Assembly (NCBI RefSeq): GCF_036588685.1
Contig: NC_086386.1
Coordinates: 43,013,878 to 43,077,877 of the forward strand
Reading direction: 5' to 3'
Length of the DNA: 64,000 nucleotides
Origin: Mytilus trossulus
Lineage: Eukaryota > Mollusca > Bivalvia > Mytilida > Mytilidae
Position numbers and translations under genes: made by a program. The notes below the pieces were generated by a model. That model was not told the DNA's origin. It ran no database searches and worked only from the letters and a program-made list of their open reading frames with translations. Below are positions 1 to 11,470 of this stretch, piece after piece. Numbering within the stretch: position 1 is the stretch's first letter; every line of letters starts with the position of its first letter.

Positions 1-264
1 GGAAACATATATACATGACAAGGCTTTTTTCTATTCTAAGAAATATTCTTTTCTATTTAGATTATATTTAGATAGAGAAACAACGTTTGGTAAAAGTCCT
101 CTGAAAAAAGATTTTTCTTAATAGAATATAGTAGGATAGAGACTAGCTTCAACATTTTAACAAATATGAAGACAAAATTTAAGTTAAGTAACATGAGTGA
201 ACTGTGATATTCATGACTTTAGCTTGTTCTTAGAAATCAAATGATGTACATGCAACTTCACATA

Positions 265-405
265 GATACCAGGACTAAATTTTGTATATATACGTCGGAC
301 GCGCGTTTCGTCTACAAAAGACTCATCAGTGACACTCGAATCCAAAAAAGTTAAAACGGCAAATACAGTACGAAGTTGAAGAGCATTAAGACAAAAAGTC
401 GATTC
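265..405 (+). repeat. Mussel dispersed repeat family A, partial copy
   Basis: Contains the GACGCGCGTTTCGTCTAC block followed by a GACTCATCAGTGAC block and a GAAGAGCAT block in the same order as at 37219-37330. It is a truncated copy of a family that recurs at 6840-7235 and 36170-37910. I recognise it from memory as abundant in Mytilus. Any open frame here on the minus strand is a by-product of the repeat. Confidence 0.75.
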
Positions 406-1954
406 TATCTTCGGGAAATAATACATACTTGTATTGTACAAAATGACATATCAGTTATGTTAAGCTAAATGTATATACAATACTTATGGCATATAGGCAA
501 GTGAAAATAATCTTGTATTAAATATCAATAAAAAATGTATGTAAAGTATAAATACAATTTTAGGGCAGGACATGCACGCCTGAGTTTTTAACAATCTTTA
601 TCTGGTATTCACGAGCCAATTAAAATCCTTTAAGAAATCAAAACTAAATTAAAAAAATGTGCATTCTTAAGTCAACTTTGCCTGAAGGAGTTATAACATT
701 AAATTCTAAAATAGCCAAATGTAACCCTTTCCATTACCAATTAAAATGAACCATTTACATCATACTGGGAAGCTATCTCTTCTTAATAATACCCTCCGGA
801 ATTTAAGGTTCACCACCAGTATTGCCTTACTTGTAGTACTTCAGTGCACATGTACGCTCGTGAATTATAGACAAGGAAGTAAATGAAGTCAAGCACTAAT
901 ATAATAAATAAGCTGGTGTTATATACGAAGCATTAGTAACGATATCTAATCAACCGATATCAAACGCTGGTCATACTATATGGCTACTAACCAATGCGGT
1001 GATTATGTCTCAAAGATAATTCAACAAACAACTTTCCTTGATTTGAAGAAAAGACCGAATACCAAGAAACAATACGAAAAAACATTCAAAAATACAGCAG
1101 TTAGATATTAGCAAAAAAAACAACATCACTTCTGATGACAAAACACATTGATGAGATTAAGAAATTGTGCAGAACACTATCACATATAAAGCAGATGTGT
1201 AAAAAGTAAAATCACAAAAATACAGAACTTAGAAGAAAATAAATTCGGAAAGTCCATAATCACATGGCAAATTCAAATAACAAAACGCATCAAAAACAGG
1301 TGTTTTGTGTCATATTGAGAACCGTTCAAGATTGATAAGCACAATCTTTACATTCGATACCACTCATAAAATATAAATATATATCCTTCAAATTCAGAAC
1401 CCCTATAAACATAAGTCTATTCTTTAATTCAAAACCACACGTATTTGGTAATGTAAACAAATCTTTATTGGTGTTAAATATATATCAAAATCAAATAAGG
1501 TTTAAAACAATTTCGTAAATTTAGACTTGCCGGTTACTTTCGTTGACTCTCAACCGTAAAACAAACGAAAAAAACATGGTTTTCACAAAATTGAATCTGA
1601 AATGCTGTTAAATTGACACATTGGTCATCTACTGTTAATAGGCTATTAATGCATATCAGAATAATGCAATATGATATATAACATCACTGTTGACGACTGC
1701 CGTCAATCCCGGGGGCCCATGTGTAATGGTCTGGTCTTTGTAAAATACGTTGCACACTTGTAATCGGCGTTTCCAGTAAACAAGAAGGTAGTATGTTTTG
1801 TTTTGAATTTTTACTGTTGTTGGATTGTAATTGATTTGACAGGGGCAATTCTTTAAGCTCAGTATTTTTATTCTTTTTTTCACATTTGTATGTCTTGCAA
1901 CTTGAGAAATGCATTTTTTGTTAAAGCTGAAGAACTCTGTTGCGCCGTTTGTGT
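406..1954. other. Non-coding stretch, nothing recognised
   Basis: AT-rich sequence with stop codons in all frames. A slightly more GC-rich patch at about 1685-1910 is open for about 75 codons in two minus-strand frames, but it has no recognisable motif and no clear splice sites. Confidence 0.5.
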
Positions 1955-2120
1955 AAGAAATAATTCGTTCATGCCATGCTCTATGCTCATTTTAACATGG
2001 GTAGGCATTATTTTTGTTAATATCTTAATACCGAGCGTTAGCGAGATATTTTAACTGTTTACAAATATAATGACTACCCATGTTAAAATGAGCATAAAAC
2101 ATGGCATGATAGAATTTTTT
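1955..2120. repeat. Palindromic hairpin element with GCGTTAGCG centre
   Basis: Two arms of about 66 bp (roughly 1962-2030 and 2048-2115) are inverted copies at about 85 percent identity by eye. They share blocks such as CATGCCATG and TTTTAACATGGGTAG. The spacer is short and centres on GAGCGTTAGCGAG. The layout, long arms around a GC-richer centre, matches the hairpins at 16515 and 54437, although the arm sequences differ. Confidence 0.8.
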
Positions 2121-3444
2121 CGATTCTAATAGGATATTTTAAACTTTTGTACACCGAAGCGGACCTATTGTAGACGCTCGAAACGCTATTTTGATTTGAT
2201 GAACAAAAACGTTATTGAAAAATCAACAGTTTATCAATAAAAAAAGAACCGAAACATTTAAACTTACTTTTAGATTTTTTTTATTTAATTTTCTAGCAAG
2301 CAATACCAACAAAAATGTCCATTTTGATCTTTGGCGTTGTTCAAAATTCATATGACGTAGCAATTTCAATTGTGACGTCAATCACGTGCATTCCATGTTT
2401 CTTCAAATTAGAACATGGCTTTGTACCCAAAGCTATAGAAAAGAACGTCATATTAGAATTTCCTGTTGACCACGAGTATTAATTATGATATCAATGCTTA
2501 TAAGACATATTTTCTTTTGCAGAAAACTTTTCTGTTTTTTTTAATTAACTTAGATAGAATGTATACCCTTTTCGATTTATTTTTCTCCAATATATTTAAA
2601 ACTTTTATTCTTTTAAATGTTTTCTTGGTTACTTATTTCAAAGCTCAAAAATCACAAACACACATTGTAAATCAAGATATATTTTATAGATTGCAATTCA
2701 AAAGTTTTAACTTATATAATAGTATCAAATAATTCCAATGATGAAGTTTCATGTTGCTTTTTGTCCATTTTTTTCCTACTTTCATTGAAAAAATGCCAAT
2801 CAGAATTTTCTCTTACGACAATTTAAGTTTAGACCAACGCTTAAAGAGCCTCCATATATTAATTCCAAATCACAGTGAAGCATGCTACATTTACTGCATT
2901 TTCCTTTATCCGAAAAGCTCAAATCCAAGAGTTGGGTAGGCCAAAAAAGAGTTAAAAATTCCCAAGTATGACTGCGTGTATACTTACATTGCAAGTGCTG
3001 AATGCAATGCAGGTGATGAATGCATTGCAGGATATGATTATCTTGTCGACGTAGTCGTTCGTGCTCTTTTTGGATTTGGAGCGTTTCCCGTAGTTTTTAA
3101 TTATGAATTTGATTTGTCACCATATTCAAATTATAAGATATGTTAAAACATCGGTAAAATAACTGTTGTATAAACTTTGAACGAACAAAATAATCAAAAG
3201 AGGATATAGTCGTTCACCTGAGTTCATAGTGATCACTTAACTTACATGAAAGGATATGTTTACATGAGTTAAAACAAATATAGAAAAGTATTTGGAAATC
3301 TAAAATCAGCAAACTGTAACAAATAACAAGAGTATTTATTTTGACATGATTTAACGTTCCTATGATTTATATATCATGCTTTTTGTTCCTAAATAGTGAG
3401 GATTTTTTCAGTAGTTTTCGTTTCCTATGTATGAATTACCAATG
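2121..3444. other. Non-coding stretch, nothing recognised
   Basis: AT-rich sequence. Short open frames at about 2466-2939 are low-complexity F/I/L-rich translations with no domain signal. Confidence 0.5.
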
Positions 3445-3680
3445 TTATTTCAACTGACTGGGCGGAGCTTACGTTTTAATTTGTATAAGGACAGTCTATT
3501 TGAAGTTGTGTGTGATAAGGATGATTGCCATTATAATTATTGTTGATTTCTTATCATCAAAGGAATTACAAAAGAATGCCTGGACACTTCTTGATGAGTT
3601 TATCCTAAAACACCTATCTACAGATGGACTGGTTTGAAAAAAGCGAACCGGGTTTAACCCCGCCCAGTCAAGTGAAATAA
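3445..3680. mobile_element. Small MITE-like element with 23-bp terminal inverted repeats
   Basis: The first 23 bp (TTATTTCA.. then TGACTGGGCGGAG) and the reverse complement of the last 23 bp (TTATTTCA.. then TGACTGGGCGGGG) agree at about 20 positions. The element is about 236 bp, has no open frame and sits in otherwise featureless DNA. No target-site duplication could be fixed. Confidence 0.6.
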
Positions 3681-4254
3681 ATCAAGTAATATTTACCCAA
3701 GTAACATTGTTAAAAAAAATTATTTAGCACATTGTAAAGATCATGAAGTTCTGATTTGTTGAAATAAAACTAATCAAAGATACTAGGCTAATATTGTACA
3801 ATAGACACTTGTTCCGTCAAGAAAACATCTTATAAGTGCGATCGCATAGAAGAATTGAAAGCCAAATAAAGTACGAAGTTTGAGAGAGATCTTATCGTTT
3901 TTTAAGCATAGTTTAGATATTAAGTGACGAATAAACTGCAATACATTTTGTTTTACTTTCTGGCCTTTCTGTACTTGACAATATGGAAATGTATCAGATT
4001 ATATAACAAAAGTAATTTAACATTCCGACATCGTATATACCATATGGCTCTTTTTAAATTAAACTTTAAATAATATATTTCGAATATCATATAAAACCTG
4101 TTATCATTTTCAAAAATCTAATTAAGTTATAACATTTCACGATATGAGTAAATTTTGTATGAATGATGTTTGAAATTTCCAATATTTACACCATGTACAC
4201 AGGTGTTTTATCATGAATAAAATATAAGAAGATACAGAAGAGGTTATCAAATTC
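3681..4254. other. Non-coding stretch, nothing recognised
   Basis: AT-rich sequence with no open frame of note and no repeat that I could pair within the window. Confidence 0.5.
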
Positions 4255-6215
4255 ATCAAAAACATCATGCTAAGAAAAGGTAGGTAAAAATAAACAATAG
4301 TGTATGCACAATGCAATATTTATACATAGACTACAAACAAATTCAACAGCAGTGATCCAGCAAAACTACTATACTTTGGAATGGCTAGAAGTTCCTACTT
4401 CACTAGGAAGTATTTTATTAATGAGTAAAACAAATTGAATATGTATCCGTGAAAGACTCTGACATATATATTTGTAGGACTCAAATCTATGGCGGGTTCC
4501 AAATCTATGGCAGATTCCTAATCTATGGCAAATGTGACGTTACAAACGCCAAACAACTCAAATCTATGGCAGATTTTTGTTTTCTCCAAATCTATGGCAG
4601 ATCTAACATAAACCGTCACAATTCAATAACACCATATTACATCGTCGCCGCCGCAAACGATGGCGGAACCCATAGATTTGAACACTATTCTAGATGACAA
4701 CAATTTGACGATGTTTTACATGCATAAAGATCATGTGACCCATTATGCGGAAAAGGGACACAATGTGCTGTACCGGTCGAAGTACTCGATGAACTAGAAC
4801 ACCGATTTTTTTAGTAACGGATATTTCAGAAAAGGAGTTATTATAGTAAACATTTTTTCTGTCTACGGTTGGCAAAGCTTCTAAAGTGAAACATGAAATT
4901 AACGGATACCAATTTTGTTTAGATTGTCATAAAATAAAAAAAGATGCCATAACGATGAATAACATATTATTTGAACATTCAAACTGTTCATTTTTATTTA
5001 TCCCCCTTTTTTATTTATTAAAAATCCACCTTCTTGTTTGTTAAGGGACTTAACGTTACTTACTAGTTTGTTAAATAAATGCACAGATTAGAAAATGTTT
5101 ATTTTTACGAGGCACATTATTTTAATCTTGAAGTCTGTATTTATGTTATGAATTCATCATTTACGTTTTTTTGCCGCCATGATTTTGTTGACCAGTATTT
5201 ACTGTTTATTTCACAAATGTTTATAGACATGCTTTCGTTGTCGTAAATGTTCACTTGTTTAAATAATGCAAGTTAATGGTCGTATGTGTACTGCATTATT
5301 TTCCATTTGCAATTTATTTTCCGAGACTTCGACACAATAAAAATCCGCCAAAGATTAGGAAATTACAAAACTTGCCATAGATTAGGATTGTAAAAAATCA
5401 GCCATAGATTTGGGATGGCATGACGTCATATTTGCCATAGATTAGGAATCTGCCATAGATTTGGAACCCACCATAGATTTGAGTCTTACATATTAACTAG
5501 ACGTTGAGGACTCTGTAATTAGTTTTAAAATAGAACATCAATTCTCTTGTTACAGTATAAGGACAATATCAACATGCTTTGCTTACTGTGTCTTTAAACT
5601 GGAGTAAAGATTGAGTAAATACATATTTCCTGTGATTGACTTAATATATTAAAGTAGAGAAAGGCGTGATAATCAGGTTGTTAGACTGTTCATAAAGTTT
5701 GAAAAATCAATTAGATTACTTGAAACAATCGTAAATTTTGGATTATAAAAAATAAGTGTAAAGGGGCAATAAAATTTCCAATTCTAAGTAAATAAATAAC
5801 AACACAAAGGTCAGACAAGGTGGATAAAGACAAACAAACATGAAAACACAATGTATCATTTTATAAGATGAGGCAACATGTCTCCATCAAAGCTACTATA
5901 CTCCAGTCGGGTAGGCAGTTCCTACTCCACTGAAAAACATTTTACTCATGTATTCGACAAATTGAATAGATTCTTTGTAGGCCATTACGGTATAATAATA
6001 CATCGCTCACTATAGAGCTCAAAACGTGTCTATGAACTAGTTTTATATTACCACCTTGAAATAGATTTAATATTGTCCTGTTTAATACATATTGCCTGTG
6101 GTTGACTTAATATATAAAATTAGAGAAAACCATGATCATCAGGTTATTAGAGTTTTTATTTAGATCAATAATCCAATTTGATAACTTGAAACAATTGTAA
6201 ATTATGGATAATTGT
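4255..6215. repeat. Old diverged tandem duplication, first copy split by an insertion
   Basis: Sequence around 4320-4445 plus 5500-5760 matches 5870-6215 in the same order. Shared blocks include the CTACTATACT / AGTTCCTACT / CAAATTGAATA series, then TTGACTTAATATAT and TTGAAACAAT. The first copy is interrupted by the inverted-repeat element at 4473-5490, so the second copy approximates the empty site. Identity is clearly below that of recent duplications. Confidence 0.6.
4473..5490. mobile_element. Non-autonomous element with long TIRs built from ATCTATGGC subrepeats
   Basis: The left end (TGTAGGACTCAAATC...) and the reverse complement of the right end (TGTAAGACTCAAATC...) match for about 65 bp with only a few differences, ending near a GACGT block. 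Inside each end the short motif AAATCTATGG or TAATCTATGG is repeated about five times on the left (near 4484, 4502, 4519, 4560, 4588) and five times on the right in inverted form (about 5380-5480). The interior of about 750 bp shows no transposase. Such iterated termini resemble transposase-binding arrays or foldback elements. The class is not determined. Confidence 0.8.
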
Positions 6216-6839
6216 CCCATACGTAGGTAGCTATTATCGCAGCTAAAGAAGTATATGAATAAGATACAAATTAAGTCTACGCAAGATATCGTCCTATTTT
6301 CTTTAAGTGTTGAGCTTTATAATCATCTTTTAATGTGACATTTCAACAATTATTGAAATTGAAGAAAGCTGTGGTTATACTGTTTAATATAATTTTATAA
6401 CATTTAATATAAAAAAAAATACACTCACTAAGTAATTATTGATTTTTATAAGATTTCATAAAAGCTGGTGGGTAATTATTTGAATGCTATTTGTTTTGTA
6501 TTTGCATCCAATTATCAAGAGATGATGTAAAACGATCGTTTAAGTTGAATTGTCGTCTTTTTTGTTAGTTCTTCATCCGACCGAGTCTCTGTGCATTTGA
6601 CCGTCTGCATTTTGAACCTCAGCATCCTCTACGATCTAGCCCGCTCGTTAAGACTCTTGTGTCACATAGGGTGACTCGAACTAGGAAGTACATACATACC
6701 AAGTTTACTAAACGCTCTGTATTATGCTTAAATAAAAATGAACTAGACATTTGAGTATCAAATTAAATAAACTCATCACAGATAACTGGCTTTTAATTGT
6801 GAACTCGTCACACAAGATTTTAATAAATAAGAGGCCAAA
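6216..6839. other. Non-coding stretch, nothing recognised
   Basis: AT-rich DNA without a recognisable gene or a repeat that I could pair. Confidence 0.45.
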
Positions 6840-7235
6840 CTGTTCACAATTTGAAAAGAGTTTGATGAACCAACATTTCGAAAGGTTTTGCCAACTACAT
6901 CTAGGGTAATCTATGCCTAGGGTAAAAAATCTTGTTTGAAATATTAAACTTTTGTAAACAGTCCAATTTATAATTATGACTAGTGTATCAATGATTATCC
7001 ACGAGAAAACAGAAACATTGACCACTACGCTGGTATAACCTTTTGATAGGAAACCCCCATCAACAGTGCAATCCACACGGAGGATTATAAAACGACACAT
7101 TCTAAATAAAAAGCTAAAAAAAATGCGAACGCAAGACGTGCGTTAGTCTATCAAAATCTCGTCAATGACGCTAGAACAGATACAGTTCATACGGCCAAAA
7201 AAATGTTGAAGAGCATTTAGGATTCATTAACATGG
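6840..7235 (+). repeat. Mussel dispersed repeat family A, diverged copy
   Basis: Carries the block TAGGGTAATCTATGCCTAGG, then a TTTTGTAAACAG block, then a degraded ACGCAAGACGTGCGTTAG / TCGTCAATGACGCT / GAAGAGCAT series. This is the same order as family A at 37219-37910. A 130-codon minus-strand open frame over it is not a gene. Confidence 0.65.
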
Positions 7236-7269
7236 TTTAGCTTGATCAAAAAGTAAAAGCTTAATAACA

Positions 7270-7560
7270 AGAAATAAACAACTCCATGAAAAATTTATAA
7301 CAGAGACAGTTCTTTATCAAATGGCAAAATCAAATCTCAAATACATATAAAAGTAGGAAACAACTTCTTAATCCTGACTTGGTACAGAGATTTTTGATTG
7401 ACGAAAATAGTGAATGATCCACCATTTCTATAGAAGAAAATACCTTTTCCAAGTCAGGAATATTACAGTTGATATCCATTCGTATGATATGTTTGAGCTA
7501 TTAGTTTTGCTATTTGATTACAGACTTTCCGTTTTGGATTCTCCTCGGAGATATTTTTGT
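7270..7560. repeat. Dispersed repeat family B (CAAATGGCAAAATCAAA / CAGGAATATTACAG), two facing parts
   Basis: The first part (about 7300-7370) has the CAAATGGCAAAATCAAA type block. The second (about 7440-7560) has AAGTCAGGAATATTACAG followed by an ATCCATTCG block and a TTTGATTACAGACTTTCC block. Matching pieces occur at 9065-9240, 19880-20010, 27530-27750 and 44510-44890. I recognise the family as common in Mytilus. Confidence 0.6.
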
Positions 7561-7829
7561 TTTACTTTTTAAACCTAGTTGTATGGCTATATAAACCTCT
7601 CAATTGTATGACAGTCGCATAGAATTCCAATATATTGACAACAATGTATGAGCAAACAAAAACGTGATAAGTAAAAATGTCAAACAGTTAACATTGTGTT
7701 CAAATCTTAATATCAATAAAGCAAATAACTAGTTCAACAATGAAAAGGAAAATGACATAAAAACACTGTATAGACAAGACAACTTTTCGTGTTCAGTATT
7801 AGTCTGAATAATTGAATTATTTGCAAAAC
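7561..7829. other. Non-coding stretch, nothing recognised
   Basis: AT-rich sequence with no gene signal. Confidence 0.45.
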
Positions 7830-8634
7830 CATTATTTTTTTTTATTAACCATCCTTTTCATTTGAAAAAAAAAGATAAATCATACACTAACTAGGTCGAA
7901 TGTTTTTTTCTATACACTCATGCCAATTATTATGGAAAATAAATCTTGTTTTATCCGAAAATTGAAACCGTCTATAGTATCATTAAATGTTCTATCTGCT
8001 GTGCATATATTAGATATTTCAGACGTTTGATATATTTTCTGCTGATTTATAGTTGTTCATTAAGTGTAACTTTTTAGTTTGTTATTGAATATCAATATTT
8101 TAAAACTAAATTGCATTTTTAAAAGAAACAAATTGCATGTAACACCTTGAATTGTATTTTTTAATGTTCATCCATTAATAGTTTAATTACAGTGTCAATC
8201 ATCTCAATGTACGTTCAAGTAGTTATATTAGTATGGATGTGTGTATTAACATTATTGACTGCACGTCGATACTTCGCGTCCTTTATCCCGACTGCTTCAC
8301 TTCGTCGTGTCTTTTGAGTTTTTCATGTTTTTATTGGTGAATTATACATGGTCATTGCTGATATAGATATTAATTATAATTATTTTGCAGTAACTTCGGT
8401 TTTAAACAAAAAATATTCGTAACAGGGGGGAGGGTGTGGACTACTATTTCGAGTAATCAATATTAACGTTGTCATCTTTAAACAGATCTTGTTGACTTGT
8501 AAAATGAAGGAATAGAATGTTCATAAGCAACAAATTGTATATATTATGTAGTAACTTCATTCAAAACCTATCAATCAAATTTTGTACATCAATTTTAACA
8601 ATTTGTAAATAATCCTTCAAATACAATATAACAA

Positions 8635-8830
8635 AGATGTGATATGATTGCACATGAGACTCTACACAAAAGGCCAAATGAAACAGAAGTCAGTATTAAT
8701 AAGTCACTGTTACAGTACGGCCTTCACCAATGAGCAAAGCTCATACCACATAGTCAGCTATAAAAGGCCATAAAAATGACAAATGTAAAATAATTCAAAC
8801 GAGAAAACTGGTATCCTTATTTATTTACAA
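8635..8830 (-). repeat. Dispersed repeat family C, degraded copy
   Basis: Shows a degraded AGATGTGATATGATTGCACATGAGAC-like start, then TACGGCCTTCA, GAGCAAAGC and AGCTATAAAAGGCC blocks. This is the order seen in reverse at 62690-62940 and related to 48046-48240. It is a known-looking mussel interspersed repeat with no gene. Confidence 0.65.
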
Positions 8831-9064
8831 AACTATAAAAACAAAAAACACGCATGTCCTTGGAATAAAATACTATTTTAAAATTGTCGCACTTTTCAAT
8901 ACAACTATAGAATAACCGTTAATGTAGCTCAATTTTCCATGATCTACATTACATTCAAGCAGATATGCAGGCGATATATTATTTGAGACATTTTACTCAG
9001 TGTCTTATGAGTTGACCCGATCAAGATAAATTATTTTTGCTAAGTTTATATTCTACATAAATTA

Positions 9065-9240
9065 ATGCCTGTATCAAGTAAGGAATATGACAGTTGTTAT
9101 CCATTCGTTTGATGTGTTTGGGCTTTTGATTTTGACGTTTGTTCGAGGTATTATTTTGGGGTATTTTTCTTGGAGTTCATTACTTTGGGGGTTTTACTCG
9201 TCATTATTTAGATTCAGAAACCATTTAAAGTATTTATTCA
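9065..9240 (-). repeat. Dispersed repeat family B fragment
   Basis: Contains AAGGAATATGACAGTTGTTA followed by CCATTCGTTTGATGTGTTT, as at 7440-7560 and 27590-27700. It lies between the two halves of the 7830-9610 duplication. Confidence 0.6.
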
Positions 9241-9610
9241 TCATCCTTGTATCATGAAACAAGTAAACTATACATCTAAACTGAGTGATTTTGTTTTTAC
9301 AAAAAAAAGCATCATAGTCAGTTTAAATTATTAAAAGCGTATATCATGATATATTTTTTTACATCTTAAATCTATTGTGCATTTATTAGATATTGGAGAG
9401 ATTTTATGTAATTAACTTTGAATTTACCTGAATTATTAAAGTGTACTTTTTAAAACTTTTATTGACTATCAATATTTTCAAACTGAATTTTGTTTTAAAA
9501 CATCAAATTACCTGTAACATCTGGGATTGTATTTTTTAATGTTCATTCATTAATGGTATATAATTACATCGTCAATGTAATATTCATGCAGTTATAGAAT
9601 GTGATTCAGT

Positions 9611-11229
9611 TAATACAGTATTCGGGTTGTAGCTGTTTCAGCCTGAAGGACAACACATTTTGAAGTCACATAAATATTGAATTATTGATTGGTCGTAAAA
9701 ATTTATCGTCCTTTATCCAGGTGAAGTGAATTTACAGGTTTTATTTTTATATCATCGTATTTTTTGTGTGTTCTTCTCATGTACTGATATAGAATTAACT
9801 TTCTAAGCAGGGCAGTCGGCTTTTCGTATATTCTTTGAGACCTGCATTTACTGAACTGTCCATATGAACTTCATGCATTGCTTGGAAGTTGATGATTATT
9901 ATGTCCGTTCATTTTCCAACATCATTGCATTCTAAGTAATTTTATTGGTGTCGAAACCAAAGAAGTATGGACGATAATACTGTTCAGATTCATCAACATT
10001 TACGTGGTCATTTCTTACACAAATATTCTTGAACAGTCAACCACATGAATATAGTTTATACAACAATTTATGTCATGGATGTCTTCATTTCATTCCCAAA
10101 AAATGCGAGCATGTCTTCTGCATCTATCGTAACCTCATATTTATATTGTTTTCAACAGATAAAAATTGATTTTGCAGTAACTAACATTTATTTTTAAAAG
10201 AGACTTAAAAACATTAAATGACAACAAAATAAAAGAAACCAAAAGATTATTCATCGAATGCATTACTTAGTTTTTGCAGTTAAGTCGTATCAATTAAAAG
10301 ATAGTTCTATTTCAACAATCATAGGATAATTATCTCCCAAACCGATCAATACTATGTCTATTTATTCTAGTGTGAAAACCATGCACTAGTGAGCACATGG
10401 TGTTTCAACAAAAAGATGATGTGTTATTGATTATCAAATCAACCTGTTAATTACTAATTAAAATTTGTACTAGATATGATACTGTAACATGGTATGGTAA
10501 ATGACATAATTGTAAGACAAATTTGTAACCTTTATAAATGTAGCTGGGACTAAAGCTGAAATCAGTACTTAAAACTTGGCTAACGTAGTTTACTTTAAAA
10601 AGTTCACTTAGTGTAGTCAAATATCTTGAAAACGGAATGGTACCAGATATTAAACTCCAATGATTTTTTAATGAACACCATTGGTACTCTCAAAGACTCG
10701 GATCATGAAATTGGGTTTTTTTCAGTAATACATGTACATTGGATGGATATTTCTATTTGTTAGTTTTGAGTCCTATATCAGTAAACCAACATCAGATATA
10801 GCGAGTAAAGAGGAGCTGATCAAATACATCCGTTCACGTGTACTCACTGTTATGTGACTGAGTGAGAAAGACATAACTGTATGTCAAAACAAGTAGAGTT
10901 TAGACTAACCAACATATCCGTAGTTTTCTGTCATACAGATATATGCCATATGAAATCTTAATAAGAAAGTTATTGGGTATCCTAGTACATTATGAAAGAT
11001 ATTCATACACATACTCCAAATAAACAGATTATGCATTACTATTATGACAAAATTTCATCTCTTCTGGCAAAAAAAAATATGTTTTATTCATCATTGCAAA
11101 GTCAAATATATGTTGAGCAATACAAAAAAGAAATTTTCTCTAATAAAAGCAATTTTATAAAAATGTTCGCAAGTGCGGTTGAGATGAGAATGAGGGGAAG
11201 AAGAGTATCTCCCACACTCGAGGCTAAAA
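9611..11229. other. Non-coding stretch, nothing recognised
   Basis: AT-rich sequence. A 92-codon plus-strand open frame at 10992-11270 runs into a dispersed repeat and has no domain signal. Confidence 0.5.
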
Positions 11230-11470
11230 ATGGGGAACGAAAGGTACCAGAGGGAGAGTCAAACTCGTAGATAGAAAATAAACTGACAACAGCATGGATA
11301 AAAATAAAAAGACAAACACACCAATAATAGTATAGAAGATCCAAAATATAAAACTAAAGACTAAGCAACACAAACCCCACCAAAACCTGGGGTGTTCCGG
11401 AAAGGTAAGCAGATCCTGCTCCACATGTGGCTAACATTCCACCAAGAGACCAGCAAGGCCATTCAAGTAT
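11230..11470 (+). repeat. Dispersed repeat family D (GTTCCGGAAAGGTAAGCAG)
   Basis: Begins near GAAAATAAACTGACAACAGC and ends near GGTGTTCCGGAAAGGTAAGC and CTGCTCCACATGTGGC. The GGTGTTCCGG..GGTAAGCAGATCC block recurs at about 24230-24260, and a more diverged form (GGTGATCCGG) at about 35950-35980. It is a mussel-type interspersed repeat. Short open frames on both strands over it are not genes. Confidence 0.65.

Larger units (their letters stand above)
7830..9610. repeat. Diverged direct duplication (about 7830-8265 and 9220-9610)
   Basis: The two segments share an ordered series of blocks: AACCAT, TTTGTG/CTGTGCAT with TTAGATAT, AAGTGTA with CTTTTTA, GACTATCAATATTTT-like, TGTAACA with TTGTATTTTTTAATGTTCAT, then CCTTTATCC just beyond. 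The period is about 1.4 kb. No coding potential is seen in either copy. Confidence 0.55.

Noticed and set aside
1656..1914. Two overlapping minus-strand frames of about 75 codons in a GC-richer patch
   Set aside because: They might be an exon remnant (one ends YTWAPGIDGSRQQ), but there is no partner exon, no motif that I recognise and no clear splice site.
4449..4697. 82-codon frame with repeated QIYGGF / QIYGRF peptides
   Set aside because: The peptide repeat is just the ATCTATGGC iterons of the inverted-repeat element read in one frame.
6708..7100. 130-codon minus-strand open frame
   Set aside because: It lies over a diverged copy of dispersed family A, has no domain or splice context, and is low-complexity.
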